DNA of 53,881 nt from Pseudomonadota bacterium (GTDB lineage: Bacteria > Pseudomonadota > Alphaproteobacteria > Acetobacterales > Acetobacteraceae). The notes below the pieces were generated by a model. The model was not told the origin of the DNA. It searched no databases and saw only the letters and a list, made by a program, of their open reading frames with translations. The stretch is from contig JAKAWQ010000020.1 of NCBI GenBank assembly GCA_021816925.1, positions 1 to 53,881 of the forward strand, read 5' to 3'. Both the position numbers and the translations under genes were made by a program. How positions within the stretch are numbered: the stretch's first letter is position 1; each line of letters begins with the position of its first letter. Of the stretch, positions 7,925 through 16,943 are shown in pieces.

Positions 7925-10687
7925 TCACGGGTTTGGTGCGAGCTTGTGAAGAAGCGCTCCAGCGGCCGCCTTGTCGGCGAACTTCGCCGGGCCGGAAACG
8001 ATCGGCCGGAGCAGCGCGGCCGCCGCCTTGTTCTGACCGGCTGCGACGAGCGCCGCCGCAAGATGGTAGGCGATGCTCGGGTCGGTCGGTGCGGCAGCGT
8101 GCGCCGCCTGGAGGAGCGCGAGGCCGGTCGGGTCCGGCTTCTTCTGGGTTATGATCCAACCGAGGGTGTCGGCAATGTTTGGGCTCCGGGCGAGGAAATA
8201 GGCGCGCTCGGCCAATTGCAGGGCCTCGGGCTTGCCTTGTTTCGATCGGATCCAAGCGAGGTTGTTGAGGGCAGCCGCGTTGTTGGGTTCGGCCTGGATC
8301 ACTTTCTTAAGGTGCGTGACAGCCTGATCGAGCTGGCCCTGGCCGATCTCGATCGAGGCGAGGGCGAGCGAGACGGGCGCCGCGTCCGGGTAGCGCGCGA
8401 GATAGGCGCGCAAGCTGTCCGCTGCTTGCTTTGTTTTGCCCGCCGCAAGGAGGGCCTGGCTGAGACGCAACGCAAGCGTCGCCGATGGCTCAGCGGCAAG
8501 GGCCGCGGCGTAGGCCTTGGCGGCGGCGGCGGGCTGATGCTGAGAAATCGCGAAATCACCAGGGAGCGCACGCGCGGCAGGAAGGTAGCTCGGGTCCGCG
8601 GCGAGACGCCGGGCTTCCGCCGCCGCCGCCGCTGGCCCATGTTCCGCAAGTGTCACGCCCACCAGGCCCTGGAGCAGCGCCAGGTTCCCGGGGTTTTGCG
8701 CGAGGCCGTCGTTCAGCGTACGGCGCGCGCCGGCGTAGTCCTTCTCCGAGACCAGAAGTCGCGCGAGCGTGAGCCGTACACCGACGGCCCCCGGTGCGTG
8801 CGCGAGGAGGGTCTTCAGTGTGTCGGCTGCGGCTGCCTTCTTGCCAAGCTGGAGCTCGGCCTGCGCCTCGAGGTCGAGCAGAGTCGGATCGGTCCCGACA
8901 TTGGTGGCGGAGAGAAGATCAAGGGCGTCGCCGGCGCGCTTCGTGCGGATGTCGAGCGTGGCAAGATCGGCAGTGATGCTGGTGTTGTCGGGAGCCAAGC
9001 CATGCAAACGCTCGAGAAGTGCCCGGGCGTCCTTCTCCTTGCCTTGGCTGATGAGGAGGGTCGTCAGCGAAGCGAGCGCTACCGCATTGGTGGGATCCTG
9101 GGCGAGTACGGCATTAAGGTATTTCTGCTCGGTCTTGACGTTACCCTGGAGGGCGGCGATCTGCGCAAGCCCCAGTAATGCCGCGACCGTATGCGGATTC
9201 GTCTTCAGAATGCCCTTGTAGGTTGCCTTGGCGCCTGCAAGATCAAGGCGGGCAATCCGAAGTTGGGCCCGCAGAAGGGCATCGGGGACGGAAGCGGGTT
9301 CCGCTTTCCCGAGGATCGCGAGGTTGGCGTCGGCAAGTTCGAATTGTCCGGCACTGATGGCGGCGGCAATGAGTGCGCGGCGCGCCGCCGCATCGCCTGG
9401 CGCGAGGGCCAGCGCCTTCTCATACTCGCGGATTGCGCCCTGGAGATCGCCCTCAGTGAGACGTACGGCGGCGAGACCCGTGTGTGGCGCCTCGAACTTG
9501 GGGGCAAGCTTCGCGGCGGCCGCGAACTCGGTGGCGGCAGCCGAAAGATCACCGGTTTCGGCGTGTGCGCGGGCGAGGAGATCGAGGCTTTCGGGGTCCG
9601 AGCGTTCCGCCGCCGGCAATGCCTCGAGGGCGGCGAGCGCCGCCTTGGGCTGTCCCTGGTGCAACGCGATCGCGGTGAGCACCCGGACCCCGCGCGGATC
9701 GTTCGGGAAGTGGCCGAGGAACTGTTGCGCGGCGCCTTGTGCCGCGGCCCACTGGCCGAGGTGTTCAAGAGTGACCGCTTGGAGGAGATAGGCTTCGGGA
9801 ACGCGTCCCATGACCGGGGAAAGCTTCAGCAGGAGCGCATAGGCCTGGTGGGGATGGCCGGAGCGCATCAGGAGCAGCGCCTGCAGATAGATGCCTTCGA
9901 CCGAGCCCGGTACCATGGCGAGCGCGGTCTTGACCTCGGTACCAGCCTTGGCGTCTTCACCGGCTGCGATCAGGGCGTTGGCGAGTTGGAGGCGGACGGC
10001 CGGGTCGCCTGGTGCGGCAGTCTTGAGCCGCTCGAGCACGGCAAGCGCGGCCTTTGTGTTGCCCGTCGCGAGCAGTCGAGCCGCCTCGTGGAGCAGCACT
10101 CGTTTGCTGTGCGGGTTGATCGCTTGGGCCGCCGCCAGGGACTTCCATGCGGCCGTGAAGTGATGCTGCGCCAGTTCGAGATCCTCCTCGGCAAGCAGCG
10201 GGCCGAGTTGATGCGGGGCGAGATGGCGGGCCGTAGCGAAGTCGGCTGCAGCCTGAGCGATCTGGTTGAGCCCGATTTCGGCGCGGCCGCGGCCGACGGC
10301 GATGCGGGCTGCCAGCTCCGGATCAGGGTTGCCGGCGGGGAAGTCGTGCAGCAGATCTTTGTAACGAGCTTGCGCGAGATAGGTTTCGAGCAGCAGCGAG
10401 AGCGCCTTGCCGGGGTCGTAGCCGTGCGCCTGAGCGGCGCGTGCTTCGCGCTCGGCGGAGACCGCGTCGCCGAGCGAGAGGTCGATTTGTCCGAGCTCGA
10501 AATGAGCGGCGGCGTCGGCCGGATTCTGCTTGACCGCATTGCGAAGCTCGATCGCGGCTGCACGCGGCTCCCCCTTGGCGAGAAAGGCGGCTGCCCGCGC
10601 GGCATAGCCGGCAGCCCAAGCGCTGCCGGTGCCAATAACGATAACGCCAATGCCGGCGAGGAACGCCGAGCAGAGAGAGCCCTTCAC
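7925..10687 (-). CDS. prsT: PrsT-like TPR-repeat protein of the PEP-CTERM system
   Basis: A 920-residue exported protein made almost entirely of tetratricopeptide repeats; 34-residue units with A-x3-G/N-x-Ala patterns recur from about residue 27 to the end. Length, repeats and position after prsK/prsR match the PEP-CTERM system TPR lipoprotein family, thought to scaffold polysaccharide secretion in the periplasm. The N-terminus is a plain signal peptide (hydrophobic residues 8-20, then SAWA-AGY) with no lipobox cysteine, unlike the family name. The start is a GTG that overlaps the prsR stop as GTGA. Confidence 0.85.
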   Translation of the reverse strand: MKGSLCSAFLAGIGVIVIGTGSAWAAGYAARAAAFLAKGEPRAAAIELRNAVKQNPADAAAHFELGQIDLSLGDAVSAEREARAAQAHGYDPGKALSLLLETYLAQARYKDLLHDFPAGNPDPELAARIAVGRGRAEIGLNQIAQAAADFATARHLAPHQLGPLLAEEDLELAQHHFTAAWKSLAAAQAINPHSKRVLLHEAARLLATGNTKAALAVLERLKTAAPGDPAVRLQLANALIAAGEDAKAGTEVKTALAMVPGSVEGIYLQALLLMRSGHPHQAYALLLKLSPVMGRVPEAYLLQAVTLEHLGQWAAAQGAAQQFLGHFPNDPRGVRVLTAIALHQGQPKAALAALEALPAAERSDPESLDLLARAHAETGDLSAAATEFAAAAKLAPKFEAPHTGLAAVRLTEGDLQGAIREYEKALALAPGDAAARRALIAAAISAGQFELADANLAILGKAEPASVPDALLRAQLRIARLDLAGAKATYKGILKTNPHTVAALLGLAQIAALQGNVKTEQKYLNAVLAQDPTNAVALASLTTLLISQGKEKDARALLERLHGLAPDNTSITADLATLDIRTKRAGDALDLLSATNVGTDPTLLDLEAQAELQLGKKAAAADTLKTLLAHAPGAVGVRLTLARLLVSEKDYAGARRTLNDGLAQNPGNLALLQGLVGVTLAEHGPAAAAAEARRLAADPSYLPAARALPGDFAISQHQPAAAAKAYAAALAAEPSATLALRLSQALLAAGKTKQAADSLRAYLARYPDAAPVSLALASIEIGQGQLDQAVTHLKKVIQAEPNNAAALNNLAWIRSKQGKPEALQLAERAYFLARSPNIADTLGWIITQKKPDPTGLALLQAAHAAAPTDPSIAYHLAAALVAAGQNKAAAALLRPIVSGPAKFADKAAAGALLHKLAPNP

Positions 10688-12078
10688 GCCGACACTCCTT
10701 TCCTGTCAGGAACGACCGCGAGGTTGGGCTCCGCGGACCCAGCCAGCCCCTGCGCCTCGATCAGGCCATACAGCGTCGGGCGACTGATGCCGAGCAGCCG
10801 CGCGGCGGTGGCGATACGGCCTTGGGTCTGGGCGAGCGCGCGCTCGATCACGTCACGCTCGGCACGGAGTTTCGCCGCCCGCAGGTTGAGGTCTGGCGGC
10901 TCGCCGGTTGCAAGTTCCAATTCAGCGCAATCGATCACCCGCCCTTCGGCCATGATTACGGCGCGCTTCACTCGATTTTCCAGCTCGCGCACATTCCCCG
11001 GCCAATCATGCCAGGCCAGGGCAGCAAGCGCATTATCGGTGAAGCCGCGCACGCTTCGCCCGATCTCACGGTTGAACCGATTGAGGAAATAGCGCGCCAG
11101 CAGGACAGCATCACCGCCGCGCTCGCGAAGCGGGGGGACGCGTACCGTGACCGGGTTGAGACGGTAGAAAAGATCGGCGCGAAACTGGCCCGCTTCCAGC
11201 TGCTGCTCGAGTGGTTGGTTGGTCGCGGAGATGACCCTGACATCGACCGGGATCGGCTGGCGCCCGCCGATCCGTTCGATCGCCTGCTCCTGGAGGAAGC
11301 GGAGCAGCTTGACTTGCAGCGTGTGCGGCAGGTCGCCGATCTCGTCGAGGAAGAGGGTCCCGAACTGAGCCGTCTCGATCCGTCCGATGGTCTGCTTCGC
11401 GGCACCGGTGAAGGCGCCGCGTTCATAGCCGAAAAGCTCGCTCTCCAGCAGTGTCTCCGGGATGGCGCCGCAATTGATGGCGACGAAGGGCTTCCCCGCG
11501 CGCGGCCCGAGCTCGTGCAAGGCCCGGGCCAGTGCTTCCTTGCCGGTTCCGCTCTCACCGAGCAGCAGGACTGGCACGTCCGTTTGCGCCAGCTTCTCGA
11601 CGTCGCGGCAGACGCGCAGCATCGGTTCAGCGGCCGTAATGATTCGTTTGATTGCTCCCGGGCCGATGGCTTCGGTGAGGCGGCGATTCTCCGCCTCAAG
11701 TGCGTAAAGGTGGAAACCGCGCTCCACGATCAGCCGCAGCACCTCGATTTCGACCGGCTTCTCATAGAAGTCGTGCGCCCCCGCCGCGATGGCGCGAAGC
11801 GCGTTCTGGCGGCTGCCGTTGCCGGTTGCGACGATGACTTTTGTTTCCGGAGCCGCCCTCAGGATTGCACCGAGGGTGGCAAACCCCTCGCTTACACCAT
11901 CGGGGTCCGGCGGCAGACCGAGATCGATAATGGCAACCGCCGGCGATTCCTTCTCGACGATCGGTATCGCCTCCGCTCGCGTGGCGGCAGTATGCACGAT
12001 GTGGCCGGGAAAGGCCCAGCGGTATTGCGTGAGGAGGCCGGGGTCGTCCTCGACGATCAGGAGGGATGGCTTGGTCAT
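10684..12078 (-). CDS. prsR: PrsR, sigma54-dependent response regulator
   Basis: A 464-residue NtrC-type activator. The receiver domain spans residues 1-120 (acidic DD at 11-12, phospho-acceptor D52, K108). The AAA+ domain spans about 145-375, with Walker A GESGTGKE at 174-181 and the sigma54-contact loop GAFTGA at 221-226. A Fis-type helix-turn-helix follows at about 425-450 (TAARLLGISRPTLYGLI). PrsR with PrsK is known as the regulatory pair of PEP-CTERM/exosortase systems that act through RpoN. ATG 12078 has AGGAGCGAG upstream; that ribosome site abuts the inverted-repeat element separating it from prsK. Targets are probably genes carrying a -24/-12 promoter, none of which I could find convincingly in the window. 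Confidence 0.92.
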   Translation of the reverse strand: MTKPSLLIVEDDPGLLTQYRWAFPGHIVHTAATRAEAIPIVEKESPAVAIIDLGLPPDPDGVSEGFATLGAILRAAPETKVIVATGNGSRQNALRAIAAGAHDFYEKPVEIEVLRLIVERGFHLYALEAENRRLTEAIGPGAIKRIITAAEPMLRVCRDVEKLAQTDVPVLLLGESGTGKEALARALHELGPRAGKPFVAINCGAIPETLLESELFGYERGAFTGAAKQTIGRIETAQFGTLFLDEIGDLPHTLQVKLLRFLQEQAIERIGGRQPIPVDVRVISATNQPLEQQLEAGQFRADLFYRLNPVTVRVPPLRERGGDAVLLARYFLNRFNREIGRSVRGFTDNALAALAWHDWPGNVRELENRVKRAVIMAEGRVIDCAELELATGEPPDLNLRAAKLRAERDVIERALAQTQGRIATAARLLGISRPTLYGLIEAQGLAGSAEPNLAVVPDRKGVSA

Positions 12079-12090
12079 GTCTCGCTCCTG

Positions 12091-12228
12091 GCTAGTACCA
12101 GGAATCATGCATGGGTGATACACAGGCACCCTCACCCCGCGCTGCGCGCGACCCTCTCCCAGGGGGAGAGGGTAAGGTGTTTCGGGGTCGTGTGTGTGAG
12201 TCACCCATGAGCCAAGGTTGGTACTAGC
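12091..12228. repeat. 138-bp inverted-repeat (MITE/REP-like) element
   Basis: The ends are 28-nt inverted repeats: GCTAGTACCA, 9 unmatched nt, CATGGGTGA at 12091-12118, mirrored with identical spacing at 12201-12228. Inside is a perfect 10-bp hairpin (ACCCTCTCCC / GGGAGAGGGT) at 12151-12173, of the type common in proteobacterial intergenic repeats. It fills the space between the prsK stop (12234) and the prsR ribosome site. If CTAG at each edge is a target duplication, the termini would be TACCA...TGGTA. It codes for nothing. Confidence 0.75.
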
Positions 12229-12233
12229 GCGGA

Positions 12234-14279
12234 TCAGGCACTGAGAGCCAGCGGCATCGGCGCTTCACGAGGCTTAACCAGCGGAAGGGTTATGCGCATG
12301 GTCGTTCCCTGGTCCAACGCACTGCTTACCGTAAGGTCGCCGCCCGCCTCGCGCAGAAGCACGCGGGCCTGGAAAGCACCAAGGCCAAAGCCCGAGTTCT
12401 TGGTGGAGCTGAACGGGCGGAACAGACGCTCGTGCACGAATTCATCGGTCATTCCACGGCCTTTGTCGATAACCGCGATGATGATGCGGTCAGGCTCGTG
12501 GGTGAGGCGAACACGGACCCCGTTCCCAGGCAGGGAGGCCTCGATGGCGTTGTCGATCAGGTGGCGGATCACCGCATCGAACGCCGCCTCGTCGATCGCC
12601 ACGCTGCCCTCACCACCATCGGTCTCGAGGGTGACCGGAGTTGACCCTAGCCCCCTCAGTACGGCCACTACTGCCGGTAGATGGCGCGCGGGCGTGAGGA
12701 GCGACCGGGCCTCCTCGCGCGCCGGCGGTGACTGCAGGCGGGCAAGCAACGCCGAGATCTTCTGCACGGAACCCCTGAGCGTCGCCAGCATGTCGGTGCG
12801 GAAAGCCGGGTTGTCGAGGTGATGCTCGGCATTGCCGAGCAGGAGCGAGAGCTGCGCCGCAACGTTCTTGATGTCGTGGGCAACGAAGGCAAAGCGCCGG
12901 CCGGCTTCCGCAAACTGCCGCGCCTCCATGAGTGCTTCGGTTGCTCGTCGCTCGCCGATGAAAACCGCGACCTCACGGCCGACGATGCGCAAGAGGTCAA
13001 AGACCTCGCGATCGAGGCGGAATGGGGCGCGCGCACGCGCCAGGACGACGAAGCCGGCCAGACCGCCCACCGCCGGGAGTGGAACTGCAAGCCATGCCTC
13101 CGGGAACCCGGCAAACCAGAGGCATGCCGCCGGCGCTGCTTCCGCAATCCACTCGCCGGTGCCGAGCAGGCCAAGTATCGGATGGCCGGGTTCGACCGAC
13201 GTCCCCTCGAGCCTGGGTGCGTTCCAGCTCCCGGCTGCCCAGAAGCTGCCATTCGGCGGCTCAGCCAGGAAGAGGACACCTCCGGGGCTGTCCACGATGT
13301 CTGCGATTGCACGGATGATCCGCTTGTGCAGTCCGAGGTAAGGGTTGGCCGAAAGAGTGGCGATGCACCGGCTCCATTCGCGCTGATAATCGAAGCGGCG
13401 CGAGAAGAAGTGATCGACGATCAAGCCACGAAGCTGCGAGCGGGCGCGGCCGGAGGTTGCGAGTACGGCGACGGTGATGCAACCGGCGAAGATCAGGCTG
13501 GCTTCCGCCAGCATGCCCCAACCAGACCCGAAGCGGCGGAACACTTCCCCGGCGGCGGCAAGGCCGACGAGAAAAATCCCGCTGAAGAGAAGCGTTGCGC
13601 TGTGGAAGACAACACTGCGGGAGACCCCTATGTCGTCCCGCCAACGCTGCTGGCGACGAGCCGCAAGGAGAAGAAGGGGCAGGACGACAAGGCTTGCCGG
13701 TGCCTGTCCGGCGAACAGGAGCGGGGGCACGCGACGGTAGAGGACGGTGTCTGCGTAAAGCAGGATCTGGTAGAGAAAGGTTCCGCCGATCGCGATGCAG
13801 GCAAGGTTAATGTGCCATCGTGCCTCGTCGGGGGCGTTCCGATAAAGGTTCTCGATCAGAAGCAGGACGCCGATGGCAAGCCCGAGGCGGACGATGATGC
13901 CAAGCGGCACGAGGATGGGCATGCCGGCCGGACTTGGAACGCGCCAGGAGAGGAGCGCCGACGAGACGGCGAGGGAACCGAACAGAAGCACGAACAAAGC
14001 GCCGCCGCTGAGCCGTCGGGGCTGCTTCGTGATCCGGTGGGCAAGCACGAGAAGATAGCCAAACCAAGCGCCGGCGCGCAGGAAATCGAGCGCGGCGGCC
14101 GGTCCGAACAGGACCGGCAGGGGCTCGGCCGCGGCCGTGGCGGCCCATGCGGCGCTCACCGCGCACGCACCTGCCAGCGCAACGTTGTTCCGGCCGGGCA
14201 GGCGCTGCAGGAGAACCACGCTCCCCGCGGCGGCGTATGCAACGGCCGAAAGGCCGAAGAGGAGGCTCGCGGCCGGCAT
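12234..14279 (-). CDS. prsK: PrsK, PEP-CTERM system histidine kinase
   Basis: A 681-residue inner-membrane sensor kinase. Residues 1-275 hold about eight hydrophobic helices. A GAF-like region occupies about 310-440. The dimerisation box is FVAHDIKN with the phospho-acceptor His near residue 468. The ATP-binding domain follows, with NAIEAS, DKGRGM and GFGLGAFQAR boxes in the last 130 residues. The multi-helix sensor plus GAF plus HisKA/HATPase order is that of PrsK. It would phosphorylate PrsR in response to an unknown envelope signal. GGAAGAG lies 7 nt before the ATG. Unusually, kinase and regulator are split by the inverted-repeat element rather than directly adjoining. Confidence 0.9.
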   Translation of the reverse strand: MPAASLLFGLSAVAYAAAGSVVLLQRLPGRNNVALAGACAVSAAWAATAAAEPLPVLFGPAAALDFLRAGAWFGYLLVLAHRITKQPRRLSGGALFVLLFGSLAVSSALLSWRVPSPAGMPILVPLGIIVRLGLAIGVLLLIENLYRNAPDEARWHINLACIAIGGTFLYQILLYADTVLYRRVPPLLFAGQAPASLVVLPLLLLAARRQQRWRDDIGVSRSVVFHSATLLFSGIFLVGLAAAGEVFRRFGSGWGMLAEASLIFAGCITVAVLATSGRARSQLRGLIVDHFFSRRFDYQREWSRCIATLSANPYLGLHKRIIRAIADIVDSPGGVLFLAEPPNGSFWAAGSWNAPRLEGTSVEPGHPILGLLGTGEWIAEAAPAACLWFAGFPEAWLAVPLPAVGGLAGFVVLARARAPFRLDREVFDLLRIVGREVAVFIGERRATEALMEARQFAEAGRRFAFVAHDIKNVAAQLSLLLGNAEHHLDNPAFRTDMLATLRGSVQKISALLARLQSPPAREEARSLLTPARHLPAVVAVLRGLGSTPVTLETDGGEGSVAIDEAAFDAVIRHLIDNAIEASLPGNGVRVRLTHEPDRIIIAVIDKGRGMTDEFVHERLFRPFSSTKNSGFGLGAFQARVLLREAGGDLTVSSALDQGTTMRITLPLVKPREAPMPLALSA

Positions 14280-14421
14280 CGCTCACTCTTCCGTATCGAT
14301 TCCGGTGGTGCCCACGCCGGGCCGCGCTGCACGTGTTCCCAGCCACGAGATCGGGTGGGCGCGGTCGGTCATGGTTACTCTCGCTGCGGGCGACGGCCCG
14401 GTCCGACACTGGATCGATGTG

Positions 14422-15783
14422 TCACCGCGCGCCCTCCTGGCGGAGCACCACCCGGACGGTTGCGGCAAGGATCCGGAGATCCAAGAGCGCGCTGCGATGT
14501 CTGACGTAATAAAGGTCGTACGCCAGCTTCACCCGTGCATCCTCGATCGACGCGCCGTAACGGTAATTCACCTGCGCCCACCCCGTAATCCCAGGCTTCA
14601 CCAGACTACGGTCATTATAGCAAGGAAGTCGCGCCGAAAGCTGCTCCACAAAGTAAGGGCGTTCGGGTCTAGGCCCGATGATGCTCATCTCGCCTCGCAG
14701 CACGTTCCAAAGTTGCGGCAGCTCGTCGATCCGAGTGCGCCGCATGAGGGTACCGATGCGTGTCGCGCGTGGGTCGGCCAGATTCGCCCATTGCGGGCCT
14801 GCTGCGGCCTCGGCGTCGCTACGCATGCTGCGGAACTTGGTCAAAAGGAACGGCTTGCCGTGCAATCCAACCCGCTCCTGGCGATAAAGAACCGAGCCGG
14901 AACTTTCGAGTTTGATGAGTATCGCCGCAAGGATCGAGATCGGCAGGGTGACGACGAGCAGCACGATGCTCAGCGCGATATCGGCCGCGCGACGACCAAA
15001 CCCACGGCCTGCACGCCTTTCGCCCTGAGCTGCCGCAATTGTGCCCGGGCGCAGGCGATCGATGTCAACCCTACGTAGCCAGCGCTCGCGGAACTCGTCC
15101 TCTCGGAGCAGGCGTACGCCGGCGCGGCGGCAGTCCCTCTGCAGTTCGGCACTCGTAAACGCGGCATCGTCGGCTGTCACGACGCCCCAGATCTTGGCCT
15201 TTCGCAGCCCATCGGCCGCAAGAGCGGGGCAGCCATATGCGGGACGGATTTCCGCCACCCGGAATGAGGGGTCGTGCCCTGGAGCAGGGTGTGCGCCGAT
15301 ATGGGTCCATTCGGGTGGATTGCCAAGCACGAGCACGGTTCGTCGCGACAGCCCGATCCGCGCCAGCAGGTCGCATCCGAGCGCCGCCGCGACCACGCTG
15401 GTGCCCGAACATACAATGAGCGCAAGAATGGTGAGCCATCGGGTCACGGAGGATGCCGGACCGAGCAGGCTGAAAGCCAGGGCGACGGTGAGGAGAGGGG
15501 CGGCGAAAAGGGCGAGCCCGAGGAGCAGTGCGGCCGCCCGGCGAAGGCCCGGAAGGCGCCCGGCCGTCACCGGAAGCTCGATTGCCGTCCACAATAGTAC
15601 TCCGACCGCAAGAAACATTGGGAGCGCGGCGGTCATGTACGGGTCGGTCAAGGAGTGCACCAGCGCCGGAGCACCGTCGAGGTGGACAGCTCCGAGCGGA
15701 GCGGGCCATCCTCCCGAACCGCGAACAGCCCCCGACCCACCGCCAGCAAGTGCGTCGGCACGGGCCAACAGCGGCATCATCAT
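14422..15783 (-). CDS. XrtA-system polyprenyl-phosphate sugar transferase
   Basis: A 453-residue initiating sugar-1-phosphate transferase. Three N-terminal helices (about 49-150) precede a nucleotide-binding-like region (RTVLVLGNPP). The catalytic bacterial sugar transferase domain is about residues 260-450: a helix, then VLYRQERVGLHGKPF, KFRSMRSDAE, RIDELPQLWNVLRGEMSIIGPRPERP and VKPGITGWAQVNYRYG. It loads the first sugar onto undecaprenyl phosphate at the inner membrane. Length and architecture match the PEP-CTERM-associated subgroup. Three ATG codons in a row open the frame; GAGGGG lies 5 nt before the first. It diverges from the export operon. Confidence 0.9.
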   Translation of the reverse strand: MMMPLLARADALAGGGSGAVRGSGGWPAPLGAVHLDGAPALVHSLTDPYMTAALPMFLAVGVLLWTAIELPVTAGRLPGLRRAAALLLGLALFAAPLLTVALAFSLLGPASSVTRWLTILALIVCSGTSVVAAALGCDLLARIGLSRRTVLVLGNPPEWTHIGAHPAPGHDPSFRVAEIRPAYGCPALAADGLRKAKIWGVVTADDAAFTSAELQRDCRRAGVRLLREDEFRERWLRRVDIDRLRPGTIAAAQGERRAGRGFGRRAADIALSIVLLVVTLPISILAAILIKLESSGSVLYRQERVGLHGKPFLLTKFRSMRSDAEAAAGPQWANLADPRATRIGTLMRRTRIDELPQLWNVLRGEMSIIGPRPERPYFVEQLSARLPCYNDRSLVKPGITGWAQVNYRYGASIEDARVKLAYDLYYVRHRSALLDLRILAATVRVVLRQEGAR

Positions 15784-16265
15784 CGCTTCCCCTCGAGTGC
15801 CCGCCCAACCACAGCCTGCATGGGGTGTCGGCCCGTCCAGCGCGGCAACCTGAAACCGGGGGCGGCGTCGGTGCGGGGAAAACAGGACTGGTTCAATGCT
15901 GTTCGGGACCTGAACGCGATCCCCGGTGGTGGTATCGGCGAAAATCGGACGGTATCAGGGGACATTTGCATGAGTCTCCTTAGCGATGTCTCAAAATTCG
16001 AAGTTGGCTGAATTTCAGCCGACAGAGCCGCCTTTTCTCACGCCTGGCGGCCGGAATGGCTTGCGAGCGGACCGATTGTTTAACACGTGAGCAGGGCCAC
16101 GCTGAAAGGTAGAAATTTAAACCATCTATCAATTTTTAGGGAGGAAAGTGCCCGGACGGCGGATTCGCGTTGCGTCAAGGTTTGCGCTGGTATTGGTTGC
16201 CCCGGTGATCGCCGACCGCCGCGTTACCCGTGGGGTCGGATTGGCCATGTGGGGATGGAGGGGCC
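15784..16265. promoter_or_regulatory. divergent control region of the exopolysaccharide operons
   Basis: This 482-bp gap separates the sugar transferase (minus) and the export operon (plus) and is markedly more AT-rich at 15930-16150 than the genes around it. It holds the dyad at 16003-16023 and a strong ribosome-site-like AGGGAGGAAA at 16138-16147 followed by a GTG at 16148. I looked for RpoN -24/-12 boxes on both strands and found only degenerate matches. No terminator was seen. Confidence 0.5.
16003..16023. promoter_or_regulatory. 21-bp dyad, candidate operator
   Basis: GTTGGCTGAA, a central T, then TTCAGCCGAC: ten-base arms with one mismatch. Its length suits a homodimeric helix-turn-helix protein such as PrsR. 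It also contains TTGGC and GC spaced as GG-N10-GC, so a degenerate sigma54 promoter cannot be excluded. It lies 263 bp before the proposed start of the export gene. Its function is inferred only. Confidence 0.4.
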
Positions 16266-16937
16266 GTGCCCAAGGTTACGAGCTTTCGTCCGTGCGGTGG
16301 CGGGTCATTGTTCGTTTGGTCGCCGGGAATTTGGCGCCGGCTACTACCAATCTTAATTGCGCTCGCAATTCCCGCCTGCACCGTCGCGCCGCCGCCGGCC
16401 TCGCTCATTGCTCCCCCCGCGGACGCGACAGCGGCCTACCGGATAGGGCCCGGCGATGCGCTGAGCATTTCCGTCTACGGTGCCCCCGATCTCAGCGTGA
16501 AGGGGCTGCCTGTGCGACCGGACGGACGAATCTCCACGCCGCTGGTGCCTGATCTTCGTGCGGTCGGCAAAACCCCGAGCGAGCTTGGCAAAGAGATCGC
16601 CGCCCGTCTGCGCAAGTATGTGAAGGACCCGCAGGTCACGGTGATGGTGGACACCTTCAATGGTCCGCTCGATCGCTCCATTCGTATCATCGGCCAGGCG
16701 ACGGTTCCCGAGACCATTCCCTACGTTGATGGCATGACACTGCTCGACGTGATGGTGGCGGTGAAGGGGCTGACGCCGTATGCCGCGGGCAACAGCGCAA
16801 AGATTATCCGCAAGGAGAATGGTAAGGAGGTTGCGATTCCGGTGCGGATCGGTGCCCTCCTGAATGGGGGGGATATGTCGCAGAACGTCGCGATGCACCC
16901 GGGCGACGTCGTCGTCATTCCCGAAAGCTGGTTCTGA
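16266..16937 (+). CDS. XrtA-system polysaccharide export lipoprotein (Wza-like)
   Basis: A 223-residue outer-membrane export protein. A hydrophobic stretch ends in IPAC (Cys near residue 38), a lipobox. The Poly_export domain begins YRIGPGDALSISVYG and contains VRPDGRISTPLVPDL. A SLBB-type domain follows, and the ending VVVIPESWF is typical of the exosortase A subgroup. It should form the periplasmic/outer-membrane exit for the polymer. I prefer GTG 16266 (GGAGG 4 nt upstream) over GTG 16230, which has no ribosome site. It starts the plus-strand arm, 6 bp before the chain-length gene. Confidence 0.9.
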   Translation: MPKVTSFRPCGGGSLFVWSPGIWRRLLPILIALAIPACTVAPPPASLIAPPADATAAYRIGPGDALSISVYGAPDLSVKGLPVRPDGRISTPLVPDLRAVGKTPSELGKEIAARLRKYVKDPQVTVMVDTFNGPLDRSIRIIGQATVPETIPYVDGMTLLDVMVAVKGLTPYAAGNSAKIIRKENGKEVAIPVRIGALLNGGDMSQNVAMHPGDVVVIPESWF

Positions 16938-16943
16938 ACGGTC

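Noticed and set aside
9191-11092. Long plus-strand open frame (633 codons) opposite prsT/prsR
   Set aside because: It is antisense to clear TPR and regulator coding sequence, has no recognisable domain, and reflects the GC-rich third-position bias.
12151-12173. Intrinsic terminator between prsK and prsR
   Set aside because: The stem is perfect but no T-run follows on either strand; it is better explained as the core of the inverted-repeat element.
16040-16066. Sigma54 promoter TGGC...TTGC before the export gene
   Set aside because: The GG-to-GC distance is 11 rather than 10 bp and the -12 box is poor, so the invariant geometry fails.
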